In this document: positions 22,133 through 31,315 of the stretch, piece by piece | Numbering within the stretch: the stretch's first letter is position 1 | Layout of the letters: each line of letters starts with the position of its first letter | Source: a bacterium | GTDB taxonomy: Bacteria; Pseudomonadota; Alphaproteobacteria; Rs-D84; CACZYB01 | Length of the DNA: 40,675 nt | Direction: 5' to 3' | Assembly (NCBI GenBank): GCA_014803575.1 | Contig: JAAVBO010000006.1 | Coordinates: forward strand, 1 to 40,675 | Made by a program: the position numbers and the translations under genes | Notes under the pieces: generated by a model | Told to the model about the DNA's origin: nothing | The model's database searches: none | What the model saw: the letters and a program-made list of their open reading frames with translations, nothing else

Positions 22133-23106
22133 AAAAAATTACTTTTTTAGATTTTATAACTAAAATATTCAGTAATGAAGAGTATATACTTTTTTATAAC
22201 TTAGCAGATGTTGTTGACTACCTTTACTATAAAATAAGGTCTGAGGGATCTCATAAATACAAATTTATTGATTACGGTAATGCCAGATTTTCGGACGGGA
22301 CTTTGGTGACGAATACAAAGGAAAATCACTTTAAATTTAATACCGAATGTGTAGAGCAGGCAAAAAAAGACAATAAAAATGTTGTTTTATTAAAAAACTT
22401 TCACTCACAACCTGATGGGACTATCAATGGTTGGTTTTACAGAGTATATAAAGATTTAGATTTAAAGTGGAATATTGCCGAACGGCTTTCCCTTAATGTA
22501 TATATGGATCAAAATCTTATTAAAAACCTTGATGAAATTGTTGAAAAGGATAAGGGGGAGCATATCACGGAATACAAAGTTCCTTTGAATCTAATTCAAT
22601 GTGCGAACAGGCATGATCCGGTGACAATTTATTTTTCAAGACTAAATCCTTCTTTATTACAGGAAATTGTTGATAAAGTGAAACCGTATCTTAGACCGGA
22701 ATATTCTTCTGTGATTATTGAAGAGAAAAATCCGTATAATGTTAATTTACCAAAGGGGATTTATTACAATCATGAACCTCAACCGGAGCAGGTAAAGTTT
22801 TTATTGGATAAGGTTAAAAACGTTCTTCCCGATATGGAAAATGAATTAAGGTTAGCTTTACAAATCAGAAGTGACAATATTACAAGTGTTGCTACATACA
22901 GAATTTTAATGCATTATGTATATTTATTTCAAAAATATGCTGATAAAATCGATCCACAATCTGTTTATGATTATTATAAGCAAAGAAAAGAGGATTATTT
23001 GAAATATCATCCTGACTTTGTTATAGCAACGGATAAATTGACTAAACGCATAACGGCCGATGACATTAAAAAATCACTTAAAAAAATTGCGCAAGAAAGG
23101 GATTAA
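22129..23106 (+). CDS. Hypothetical protein, possibly HopA1-like
   Basis: 325 aa; start overlaps valS stop by 4 bp (ATGA); segment YKVPLNLIQCANRHDPVTIYFSRL...VKPYLRPEYSSVIIEEKNPYNVNLPKGIYYNHEP resembles the HopA1-family core as recalled. Confidence 0.8.
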   Translation: MKKITFLDFITKIFSNEEYILFYNLADVVDYLYYKIRSEGSHKYKFIDYGNARFSDGTLVTNTKENHFKFNTECVEQAKKDNKNVVLLKNFHSQPDGTINGWFYRVYKDLDLKWNIAERLSLNVYMDQNLIKNLDEIVEKDKGEHITEYKVPLNLIQCANRHDPVTIYFSRLNPSLLQEIVDKVKPYLRPEYSSVIIEEKNPYNVNLPKGIYYNHEPQPEQVKFLLDKVKNVLPDMENELRLALQIRSDNITSVATYRILMHYVYLFQKYADKIDPQSVYDYYKQRKEDYLKYHPDFVIATDKLTKRITADDIKKSLKKIAQERD

Positions 23107-23109
23107 AGG

Positions 23110-23739
23110 ATGGCTGAACTTCTTGATATTTATGATGAAAATGGGAAATATCTTGGGGTGGAGGACAGAAATGTCGTTCATCAAAAGGGACTTTGGCACA
23201 AAACTATTCATTGCTGGATTGTAAAAGACGGCGATAAGATTGTTTTTCAAAAAAGAGGAAGTCATCTTGATGATAATCCTGCAAAACTTTACACTACCGC
23301 AAGCGGACATTTGAAGGCAGGCGAAAGTTTGGAAGATGCTTTTAAGCGTGAAACGGCGGAGGAGCTTGGCATACAAATTGAAAATCCGCAAAGGCTTTTG
23401 GAGGTTGTATACAAGGCCGACTTTATTACAAAATCAAACAAAGAATTTCACGACAGAGTTTTTTGCAATATGTATTTTGCGAAATGTGATATTCCGCTTT
23501 CATCCTACCGTGTGCAGGAGGAGGAGCTTGACGGCGTAGTGGAAATGAAAATCCGTGATGTTATAGATTTATTTGACGGCAAGGTTGAAACGATAAAGGG
23601 TGCGGGATATTTGGTTGAAAATGGAGCTTTCAAGATGAAGGACCTTGACCTTACAATGGATGATTTTTTGACTGTGCCACCAGAAACTTGCAAAAGCAAG
23701 TATGGTTATGTGTTGGATGCGATTTTGGAAAAACTTTAA
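23110..23739 (+). CDS. NUDIX hydrolase
   Basis: 209 aa; Nudix box GHLKAGESLEDAFKRETAEELGI. Confidence 0.95.
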   Translation: MAELLDIYDENGKYLGVEDRNVVHQKGLWHKTIHCWIVKDGDKIVFQKRGSHLDDNPAKLYTTASGHLKAGESLEDAFKRETAEELGIQIENPQRLLEVVYKADFITKSNKEFHDRVFCNMYFAKCDIPLSSYRVQEEELDGVVEMKIRDVIDLFDGKVETIKGAGYLVENGAFKMKDLDLTMDDFLTVPPETCKSKYGYVLDAILEKL

Positions 23740-24056
23740 TGAACTTTTATGAAAAAATATATGAGGTTGTGTCATCAATTCCAAAGGGGAAAGTTGCGAC
23801 CTATGGGCAAGTTGCATTTATGGCTGGCAACCCGAGGGCGTTCCGTGTTGTAGGATATGCACTTCATAAAAATCCGAAGCCTGGGATAATTCCTTGCCAC
23901 AGGGTTGTGAACAGGGACGGAAGGCTTGCCCCAGCATTTGCCTTTGGTGGAGAAAATGCACAACGAAAACTGTTGTTGGCGGAGGGTGTAAAATTCCTTT
24001 CAAATGGAAATGTGGATATGAAAAATTTTTGTGTTGGTGGCGGAAAAGTGGAATAA
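23739..24056 (+). CDS. MGMT-family (alkyltransferase-like) protein
   Basis: 105 aa from MNFYEKIYEVVSSIPKGKVATYGQVA...IIPCHRVVNRDGRLAP; start overlaps the NUDIX stop by 1 bp (ORF track start is 23688). Confidence 0.9.
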   Translation: MNFYEKIYEVVSSIPKGKVATYGQVAFMAGNPRAFRVVGYALHKNPKPGIIPCHRVVNRDGRLAPAFAFGGENAQRKLLLAEGVKFLSNGNVDMKNFCVGGGKVE

Positions 24057-24085
24057 AAAAGCCCCTCTTTTGAAGGGCTTTGTTT
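24057..24085. terminator. Terminator between convergent genes
   Basis: AAAGCCCCTCTTTTGAAGGGCTTT stem followed by GTTTTTATT. Confidence 0.75.
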
Positions 24086-24700
24086 TTATTCTTTTATAAG
24101 GTTTCCATTTTCATCGTATTTCTTTTTATAAATCTCTTCACCATCTTTGTAACCTGTTTCAGATAGTGGTGTTCCATCTTTATCATACATTATCATTTTA
24201 GTTTTTTTCTTGTTTTCATCAAAAAAAGTTGTTGATACAAGCTGACCTTTTGGGACATAAAAATTACCAGATACAAGTTTACCATTCTCAGAAAAACCTT
24301 CAATCCATATATCTCCGGTATCGTAATATTTTTTGTCTTTTATAAGGTTTCCATTTTCATCGTATTCTTTTTGCCAATCTTTAACGCCTTTTTCGTAATA
24401 GATTTCTTTTTGTAATTTGCCATTTGGTTTATATAATTTCACTATTCCATGTTTTTTTCCATCTTTTAACGGTATCTCATCTGAAATTTGTCCACTAGTA
24501 TAATACATTCTACCTATATTATCATCTCTATAAGTGAAAAGTTCACCAGTTTCATAGTATAATTTATTCCATACCTCTTTATCTTCTATATATAAAATTT
24601 CTTCTTTAATATTTCCATTCTCGTAATATTCCCTTTTTATTTCATTATTTGTTGCGCAGGCGGAAAGTATGCACAAAAGCATTGCCAAGATTTTTTTCAT
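24086..24700 (-). CDS. MORN_2/YwqK-type repeat lipoprotein
   Basis: Start MKKILAMLLCILSACATNNEIK behind GGAGGAG; lipobox LSAC; repeated YDENGNLIK/YYxTG motifs (ORF track start is 24757). Confidence 0.85.
   Translation of the reverse strand: MKKILAMLLCILSACATNNEIKREYYENGNIKEEILYIEDKEVWNKLYYETGELFTYRDDNIGRMYYTSGQISDEIPLKDGKKHGIVKLYKPNGKLQKEIYYEKGVKDWQKEYDENGNLIKDKKYYDTGDIWIEGFSENGKLVSGNFYVPKGQLVSTTFFDENKKKTKMIMYDKDGTPLSETGYKDGEEIYKKKYDENGNLIKE
24091..24366 (-). repeat. 30-bp exact direct repeat inside the MORN-like gene
   Basis: CTTTTATAAGGTTTCCATTTTCATCGTATT at 24091-24120 and 24337-24366. Confidence 0.95.
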
Positions 24701-24729
24701 TTCTCCTCCTTTTAATTTCGCCAATCCTA

Positions 24730-26370
24730 TTATAGCATATATTTTAGTTTTAAGCAAGCCTTTACCAATGCGTCAAATATTGGTGATGGTGCGAATGGGC
24801 GAGATTTGAATTCTGGGTGGAATTGACCCGCGATAAAGAACTTATGCTCTGGGATTTCAATTATCTCTGGAAGTTTGCCATCGGGGGAACGACCACTTAT
24901 GATTACGCCCTTTTTCTTTAATTCGTCTTCGTATTTGATATTCATTTCATAACGGTGGCGGTGGCGTTCTTCAATTTCCTCTGCCCCATAAATTTTATGT
25001 GCCAAAGATTTTGGGGTGATTTTGCATTTATAACTGCCAAGACGGAGAGTTCCGCCCTTGTCCGTGTTTTCATCGCGAATCTCCTTTTTACCATTGTTTT
25101 CCCATTCGGTGATAAGGGAGATAATAGGAGTACAATCGTTTGTAAATTCGGTTGAGTTTGCATCTTTTATACCCAACAAGTGGCGAGCCATTTCAATGAC
25201 TGCAACTTGCATACCAAGACATATTCCAAGGTATGGGATGTCGTTTTCTCTTGCATATTGGGCAGCCTTTATTTTGCCCTCTACTCCACGATGACCGAAT
25301 CCTCCTGGGACAATCATACCATTTATATCGGCAAAGGTATTTTTAAGTTCGGTTTCGTTCATTGTTTCTAAATCTTCGGCATTTATCCATTTGATATTTA
25401 TTTTTGTTTCGTTGTTGATACCGGCGTGATAGACGGCCTCGTTTAATGATTTATAGGCGTCTGGGAATCCGCAATATTTTGCAACAATACCGATTGTGAT
25501 TTCGTTTTTCCAGTTGCCGATTATGTTTTCGATTTTTTTCCATTTTTCCATTTGTGGGCTTGACGCTTTATCAAGCATATTAAAATAGGTTAAGATTCTG
25601 TCGTCCAGACCTTCGCTGTGATAAACTGATGGGATTTTGTAAATGCTGTTCACATCAGGTGCAGAAATTACATCTTCCGGTTTAACATTACAGAACATTG
25701 CGATTTTTCTTTTCTCGTCTGCTGGGATAGGATTATCGCTTCGGCAAAGAATTAAGTTAGGGAAAAGTCCCAACTCTAACAACTTTCGGACCGATTGTTG
25801 GGTAGGTTTGGTTTTTACCTCTGATGCTGTTTTTATATATGGGACAAGTGTCAAGTGGATAAGCATAGCATTTTCACGGCCAACCTGATTTATGAATTGG
25901 CGGACACCTTCCAACAATAGGACACCTTCCATATCGCCGACTGTTCCACCTATTTCATAGATAACAAAGTCTTCGTCGTGTAAATCCGAGGAAATAAAGT
26001 TTTTTACTTCGTTTGTAATGTGTGGGATTGCTTGGACTGTGGCTCCAAGGTATTCGCCTTGTCTTTCCTTTGTTAAAACATTCCAATATATGCGACCGCC
26101 GGAGATACTGTCGGTTTTATGGCAGGAGGTTCCTGTAAATCTTTCATAATGACCCAAATCCAAATCTGTTTCGGCACCGTCATCGGTAACAAAAACTTCA
26201 CCGTGTTGGAATGGGGACATTGTTCCCGGATCAACATTTAAGTATGGATCCATTTTGCGCATACGAATAGAATAACCTCTTGATTGAAGAAGTGTTCCGA
26301 TTGAAGCAGATGCGATTCCTTTTCCAAGTGATGATACGACTCCGCCGGTTATAAAAATATATTTAGTCAT
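24730..26370 (-). CDS. pyrG: CTP synthase
   Basis: 546 aa; KYIFITGGVVSSLGKGIASASIGTLL, LGICLGMQVAVIE, GQFHPEFKSRP. Confidence 0.98.
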   Translation of the reverse strand: MTKYIFITGGVVSSLGKGIASASIGTLLQSRGYSIRMRKMDPYLNVDPGTMSPFQHGEVFVTDDGAETDLDLGHYERFTGTSCHKTDSISGGRIYWNVLTKERQGEYLGATVQAIPHITNEVKNFISSDLHDEDFVIYEIGGTVGDMEGVLLLEGVRQFINQVGRENAMLIHLTLVPYIKTASEVKTKPTQQSVRKLLELGLFPNLILCRSDNPIPADEKRKIAMFCNVKPEDVISAPDVNSIYKIPSVYHSEGLDDRILTYFNMLDKASSPQMEKWKKIENIIGNWKNEITIGIVAKYCGFPDAYKSLNEAVYHAGINNETKINIKWINAEDLETMNETELKNTFADINGMIVPGGFGHRGVEGKIKAAQYARENDIPYLGICLGMQVAVIEMARHLLGIKDANSTEFTNDCTPIISLITEWENNGKKEIRDENTDKGGTLRLGSYKCKITPKSLAHKIYGAEEIEERHRHRYEMNIKYEDELKKKGVIISGRSPDGKLPEIIEIPEHKFFIAGQFHPEFKSRPFAPSPIFDALVKACLKLKYML

Positions 26371-26459
26371 TATATGTCTCCATTTCCCTTTTTTTTGATT
26401 TTATCTTTGTTTTGAAGATAAAATAAGTTCATATATTTTTTCACCTATATAAAGATAAA

Positions 26460-26477
26460 GCCCCCAAATTTGGGGGC
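26460..26477 (-). terminator. Terminator downstream of rplQ
   Basis: Perfect palindrome GCCCCCAAATTTGGGGGC with TTTATCTTT on the minus strand. Confidence 0.7.
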
Positions 26478-26487
26478 GTAAAATTCT

Positions 26488-27051
26488 TTATTTTCCGATG
26501 ACTTTTCTATGGGAAGTTGTTTTTGTGGTTGAACCACTTGCTCCCTTTTTAGCTTTTACATCAGTTGCTTTTATATCCTTTGTTGTTTTTGCGGTTTCCT
26601 TTTTTACAACCTTTTCTTTTGTTTCGGTTACTGTTTTTTCGGATTCCTTTTGCTTTGCAATAAATTCTTTTTGTTTTGCACCTTTTGCCTTTGTATCTCT
26701 GTCTACAAATTCAATAATTGCAAGAGGAGCACAATCGCCGTAGCGAAGACCTGATTTTAACACTCTTGTATAACCACCGTTACGTGATGCGTAGCGTTTA
26801 CCAAGTGTTTCAAAAAGTTTTTTTACAATTTCTTCTGAACGAAGGAATGCTACAGCTTGTCTTCTTGCTGCCAAAGTATCTTTTTTAGCAAGAGTTATCA
26901 TTTTATCAGCAAAAGAACGAAGGTCCTTTGCCTTTGGCAATGTTGTTGTGATTTGTTCATGTTCAATTAAAGAACAAGCAAGATTTGAAAATAATGCTTT
27001 TCTGTGTGATTTTGTGCGGTTAAGTTTTCTACCACTCATATTATGTCTCAT
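26488..27051 (-). CDS. rplQ: 50S ribosomal protein L17 with C-terminal extension
   Basis: [45 protein letters not shown]; 187 aa. Confidence 0.97.
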   Translation of the reverse strand: MRHNMSGRKLNRTKSHRKALFSNLACSLIEHEQITTTLPKAKDLRSFADKMITLAKKDTLAARRQAVAFLRSEEIVKKLFETLGKRYASRNGGYTRVLKSGLRYGDCAPLAIIEFVDRDTKAKGAKQKEFIAKQKESEKTVTETKEKVVKKETAKTTKDIKATDVKAKKGASGSTTKTTSHRKVIGK

Positions 27052-27132
27052 TTTGACCTCTTTCTTTTGTTGTAGTGTTGACTGGCAACACGGATTATTA
27101 TTTTAAATACTGCCGAATTACTTCAAACAATA

Positions 27133-27333
27133 TTATTTTTTACCTTTGGAACCTTCCATTATTAAGTCGGCACCCAATGCTGTATGAATCATTTGTTCAG
27201 CTTGCATTTTTGTGCCTAATGTTTTGGTTCCTAAAAGAAAAGTTCCACTTGCAACAGAAAGAAGAAGGATTGATGCAAAAATCAACTTTAATACAATAAC
27301 CCAAAAACTTTCTTTCTTTTTTTCTTCTGCCAT
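27133..27333 (-). CDS. Single-TM microprotein of unknown function
   Basis: 66 aa, MAEEKKKESFWVIVLKLIFASILLLSVASGTFLLGTK...; AAGG upstream; lies between rpoA and rplQ on the same strand. Confidence 0.7.
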   Translation of the reverse strand: MAEEKKKESFWVIVLKLIFASILLLSVASGTFLLGTKTLGTKMQAEQMIHTALGADLIMEGSKGKK

Positions 27334-27354
27334 AGCGGAACCTTACTTTAATTC

Positions 27355-28374
27355 TTATTTATATGGATTTTCAAATTTCTTTGAAAGTTCTTCTATATTT
27401 TCAGGTGGCCATCCTGGGACTTCCATACCTAAATATAGACCCATAATTCCAAGTTGTTCCTTGATTTCGTTTAAAGACTTTCTTCCGAAGTTTGGAGTCT
27501 TTAACATATCGTTTTCTGTTTTTTGAACAAGTTCACCGATGTAAACGATATTATCATTTTTCAAGCAGTTATTTGCACGAACTGATAATTCAAGTTCATC
27601 AACCTTTTTAAGAAGGATTTTGTTGAATGGTAATTCTTCTTCAACTTCTTCTTTTTGAACGACTTCAGGATCTTCAAAATTAACAAACAAGCCAAGTTGA
27701 TCTATTAAAATACGACCTGCAAGTGCAAGAGCATCTTCCGGTTTTACGGCACCGTTTGTTTTAACTGTCATAACAAGTTTATCATAATCTGTTTTTTGAC
27801 CAACACGAGCTTGTTCAACATTTGAAGCAACATTTAAAACAGGTGAGAAGATAGAATCAACAGGGATATAACCGATTGGCATATCAGCCTTTTTGTTTTC
27901 TTCTGCTGTTCTATAACCTTTACCATTTTCAACGAAAAATTCGATATTAAGATTTGCTGTACTGTCAAGGTGACAGATTACGAAATCTTTGTTGATAATT
28001 TCAGTTTCGCTTGATGTTTCAATCATACCTGCAGTTACAACTTGAGCACCTTGTGCCTTTAAAGTCATTTTCTTAGGATGATTTGATTCAGATTTTAAAA
28101 CTATTTGTTTAATGTTTAAAATTAAATCGATAACATCTTCTTTTACACCTGGGATAGAACCGAATTCATGAAGAACTCCGTCGATTTTAACACCAACGAT
28201 TGCGGTTCCTTGAAGTGAAGACAATAAAACTCTTCTTAGAGCAGTTCCAAGTGTTAATCCAAAACCTTTTTCAAGAGGCTCTGCTACAAGAACAGCCATA
28301 TTTTTGTTTGTGTCTTCTTTTTCAACTATAACCTTTTCTGGCTTTATTAAATCTAACCAATTATTTTGTATCAA
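27355..28374 (-). CDS. rpoA: DNA-directed RNA polymerase subunit alpha
   Basis: 339 aa; [45 protein letters not shown]. Confidence 0.98.
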   Translation of the reverse strand: MIQNNWLDLIKPEKVIVEKEDTNKNMAVLVAEPLEKGFGLTLGTALRRVLLSSLQGTAIVGVKIDGVLHEFGSIPGVKEDVIDLILNIKQIVLKSESNHPKKMTLKAQGAQVVTAGMIETSSETEIINKDFVICHLDSTANLNIEFFVENGKGYRTAEENKKADMPIGYIPVDSIFSPVLNVASNVEQARVGQKTDYDKLVMTVKTNGAVKPEDALALAGRILIDQLGLFVNFEDPEVVQKEEVEEELPFNKILLKKVDELELSVRANNCLKNDNIVYIGELVQKTENDMLKTPNFGRKSLNEIKEQLGIMGLYLGMEVPGWPPENIEELSKKFENPYK

Positions 28375-28405
28375 TTTTGCCCCCGTTTGTTTGCTTTGTT
28401 AATTA

Positions 28406-28804
28406 TTATACTCTTCTTGGTTTCTTTGCACGACAACCATTGTGAGGAATTTTTGTGATATCTGTAATTCCGTTGATTGTAATACCCAAAGTTTGAAGTG
28501 TGCGAACAGCAGCTTCACGACCTGAACCAGGTCCTTCAAGTTTTACATCCAAGTAACGGATACCATTTTCCATAGCTTTTCTTCCTGCGTTTTCTGCTGT
28601 TACTTGTGCAGCATAAGGTGTTGATTTTTTTGCACCGTTAAAGCTGTTTGCACCAGCAGTTGACCAAGAAATTACATTTCCCTGCATATCGGTGATTGTA
28701 ATTCTTGTATTGTTAAAAGTAGCAAGAATGTATGCTATACCATTTGATATATTCTTTTTTTCTTTCTTTTTAGTTGAAAAAGTGCTTGTTTTATTTTCAG
28801 CCAT
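28406..28804 (-). CDS. rpsK: 30S ribosomal protein S11
   Basis: [45 protein letters not shown]. Confidence 0.98.
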   Translation of the reverse strand: MAENKTSTFSTKKKEKKNISNGIAYILATFNNTRITITDMQGNVISWSTAGANSFNGAKKSTPYAAQVTAENAGRKAMENGIRYLDVKLEGPGSGREAAVRTLQTLGITINGITDITKIPHNGCRAKKPRRV

Positions 28805-28818
28805 TTTTTATCCTTTTA

Positions 28819-29196
28819 TTATTTTGAAACTGTTTTCTTACCGGCTACAGGAATTGCCTTGCCTTTTCTTGTTCTTGCATTAGTTTTTGTTCTTTGTCCA
28901 TGAACAGGAAGTCTTTTTGTGTGGCGGATTCCTCTATAACATCTCATATCTTGAAGTTGTTTGATGTTCATAGAAACTTCACGTCTTTTATCGCCTTCTA
29001 CGGAAAAATTCTTGTCAATGTATTCGCGTATTTTGAAAACCTGATCATCAGTTAATTCATGAACACGGATACTTGGTTTTATTTTCAAAGCAACACAGAT
29101 TTTCTCTGCTGTTTTGGGTCCAATACCATATATATAAGTTAGTGCTATATTAACACATTTTTCGGTCGGAATATTTACACCTGCTATACGAGCCAA
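28819..29196 (-). CDS. rpsM: 30S ribosomal protein S13
   Basis: [26 protein letters not shown]...[26 protein letters not shown]. Confidence 0.98.
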   Translation of the reverse strand: MARIAGVNIPTEKCVNIALTYIYGIGPKTAEKICVALKIKPSIRVHELTDDQVFKIREYIDKNFSVEGDKRREVSMNIKQLQDMRCYRGIRHTKRLPVHGQRTKTNARTRKGKAIPVAGKKTVSK

Positions 29197-29261
29197 ATTC
29201 GTTCTCCTTGTTTATATTTTCTTTATATTTATATTCATTTTTATACATCAAAGATGTATAT

Positions 29262-29289
29262 ATATTAAGCATATTTTTCAATATGTCAA
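29262..29289 (-). promoter_or_regulatory. Putative internal promoter for rpsM-rpsK-rpoA-rplQ (TTGACA-16-TAATAT)
   Basis: -35 complement TGTCAA 29284-29289; -10 complement ATATTA 29262-29267, in the adk-rpsM gap. Confidence 0.6.
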
Positions 29290-29296
29290 TAATTTT

Positions 29297-29953
29297 TTAA
29301 AATAAAAGCTTTTCTAATTCTTTAGTTACTTCTTCAACGGAAAGATTAGTTGCTTCTAATTCTACTAACAATTTTTTTTCCTTATAAAAGTCAATTATAG
29401 GTTGAACCTCAGAAAAATATTGTTTTAATCTTGTTTTTACGATTTCAGGTTTATCATCACTTCTTCTTTTAAATTCATGAGATCCACAGTTATCACAAAC
29501 ACCCTCCACTTTTGGAAGATTAAATTCATCGTGATAATTGTATCCACATTTTGCGCAAGAAAAACGACCTGAAATACGGCGAATTGTTTCTTCTTCTGCA
29601 ATTGTTATTAAAGCAGCCTTTGACAAAGATATATTAAAATATGATAAAGTATCTTGCAAAGCATAAACTTGGTTTATGGTTCTTGGGTATCCGTCAAGGA
29701 TAAATCCCTTTGATAAATCAATGGAAGATAATTTTTCCTTTACAACTTCGTTTGTAATTGCATCCGGAACCAAAAATCCATTATCCATTATGTTTTTTAC
29801 CTTTAAACCCATTTCGGTTTCCTCTGCCATTGCATCACGGAAAATTTGACCGGTTGAAAGGTGATACATACCGTATTTTTTGCATAAAATTTCGGCTTGT
29901 GTACCCTTACCTGCGGCGATAGGACCTATGAATGTAAAGTATTTATTTTCCAT
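29297..29953 (-). CDS. adk: Adenylate kinase
   Basis: 218 aa; FIGPIAAGKGTQAEIL, LSTGQIFRDAM, FILDGYPRTINQ, Cys4 lid CAKC/CDNC. Confidence 0.96.
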   Translation of the reverse strand: MENKYFTFIGPIAAGKGTQAEILCKKYGMYHLSTGQIFRDAMAEETEMGLKVKNIMDNGFLVPDAITNEVVKEKLSSIDLSKGFILDGYPRTINQVYALQDTLSYFNISLSKAALITIAEEETIRRISGRFSCAKCGYNYHDEFNLPKVEGVCDNCGSHEFKRRSDDKPEIVKTRLKQYFSEVQPIIDFYKEKKLLVELEATNLSVEEVTKELEKLLF

Positions 29954-31305
29954 TATCTTACAAACCTTCTTTTTATTTTGTTTGAATTTTTAATTATTCC
30001 CTGATATTGACCGGAAATAAGGTATGATTGAATTTGTGCTACTGTTTCTGTAATAACATTACATACGATTAATAATGTTGTTCCACCGAGATAGAAAGGA
30101 ACGCCAAATTTATCAATCATGAAATCAGGAAGTAAGCACAAGATAACTAAGTAAATTGAACCGACAACTGTAATTCTTGTTAATACATAGTCAAGATATT
30201 CTGCTGTTGCCTTTCCTGGGCGAATACCAGGGATAAATCCACCATAATTTTTAAGATTTTCTGCTGTTTCCTCTGGATTAAATTGTATTGCAGTATAGAA
30301 GAAAGAGAAAAATATGATTAATGCTGCATATATTACAAAATATGTAGGAGATTGTCTATTTAATTGTCCTGCAATAAAACGCAACCATTCCGGCGATTTA
30401 TCAGAAATGAATGATGTTAACATTGCCGGAATTGCAAGAAGTGAGCCTGCAAAAATTGGTGGTATAACACCGGCTGTGTTTAATTTTAATGGAAGATGAG
30501 AAGAGTTAGATTGTCCTCCCATACCCATTGCTTGTTTTGGGTAATGAATTAAAATTCTGCGTTGTGCAAGTTCCATAAATACAACGAAAAGAACAACTGC
30601 AACCAACAAAATAATTATAAGTAAAAAGATTAAAGGTTGGATTTGTCCGACTTTTCCAAGTTCAATAGTTTTTACAATTGCTGATGGAAGATTCGCTATA
30701 ATACCTATAAAAATTATAAGTGATGATCCTTGACCAATGCCGTGAGCGGTAATTTGTTCACCCATCCACATAACAAGCATTGTTCCCCCAAGAAGACTTA
30801 CTATTGTTGAAAACTTGAAGAAAAATCCAGGATTAATTACAGCAGAAACACCGTTTGAACCTGCCAAATGCTCAAGTCCGACACCTATTCCATAAGCTTG
30901 AACCATACAAATTGCAACGGTTAAATAGCGAGTATATTGATTCATTTTTTCACGACCACTTTCACCTTCTTTTTTTAATTCCATTAAAGATGGAGTAATT
31001 GTTGCCATCAATGAAATTATAATAGAAGCTGAAATATAAGGCATAATGTTTAATGCAAAAATGGTCATTCTTGATAAAGAACCACCGGTAAAAACATCAA
31101 ACATACTTAAAATACCGCCGTTTGCCTGACTGTCAAAAAAGCTTTTAACAATAGATGCGTCTACACCCGGAAGAGGAATGAAAGAACCTAATCTATACAA
31201 AATAAGGATAAAAAGTGTGAATAAAATTCTACGTTTTAAATCCTTTGCTTTTTTGAAATCATCAAAGGTTATATTTGATGCCAATTTTTCAGCCAATGAA
31301 ACCAT
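29953..31305 (-). CDS. secY: Protein translocase subunit SecY
   Basis: 450 aa; RLGSFIPLPGVDASIV, GSSLIIFIGIIANLP, GIRPGKATAEYLDYVL. Confidence 0.98.
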   Translation of the reverse strand: MVSLAEKLASNITFDDFKKAKDLKRRILFTLFILILYRLGSFIPLPGVDASIVKSFFDSQANGGILSMFDVFTGGSLSRMTIFALNIMPYISASIIISLMATITPSLMELKKEGESGREKMNQYTRYLTVAICMVQAYGIGVGLEHLAGSNGVSAVINPGFFFKFSTIVSLLGGTMLVMWMGEQITAHGIGQGSSLIIFIGIIANLPSAIVKTIELGKVGQIQPLIFLLIIILLVAVVLFVVFMELAQRRILIHYPKQAMGMGGQSNSSHLPLKLNTAGVIPPIFAGSLLAIPAMLTSFISDKSPEWLRFIAGQLNRQSPTYFVIYAALIIFFSFFYTAIQFNPEETAENLKNYGGFIPGIRPGKATAEYLDYVLTRITVVGSIYLVILCLLPDFMIDKFGVPFYLGGTTLLIVCNVITETVAQIQSYLISGQYQGIIKNSNKIKRRFVR

Positions 31306-31315
31306 AAACTACCCC

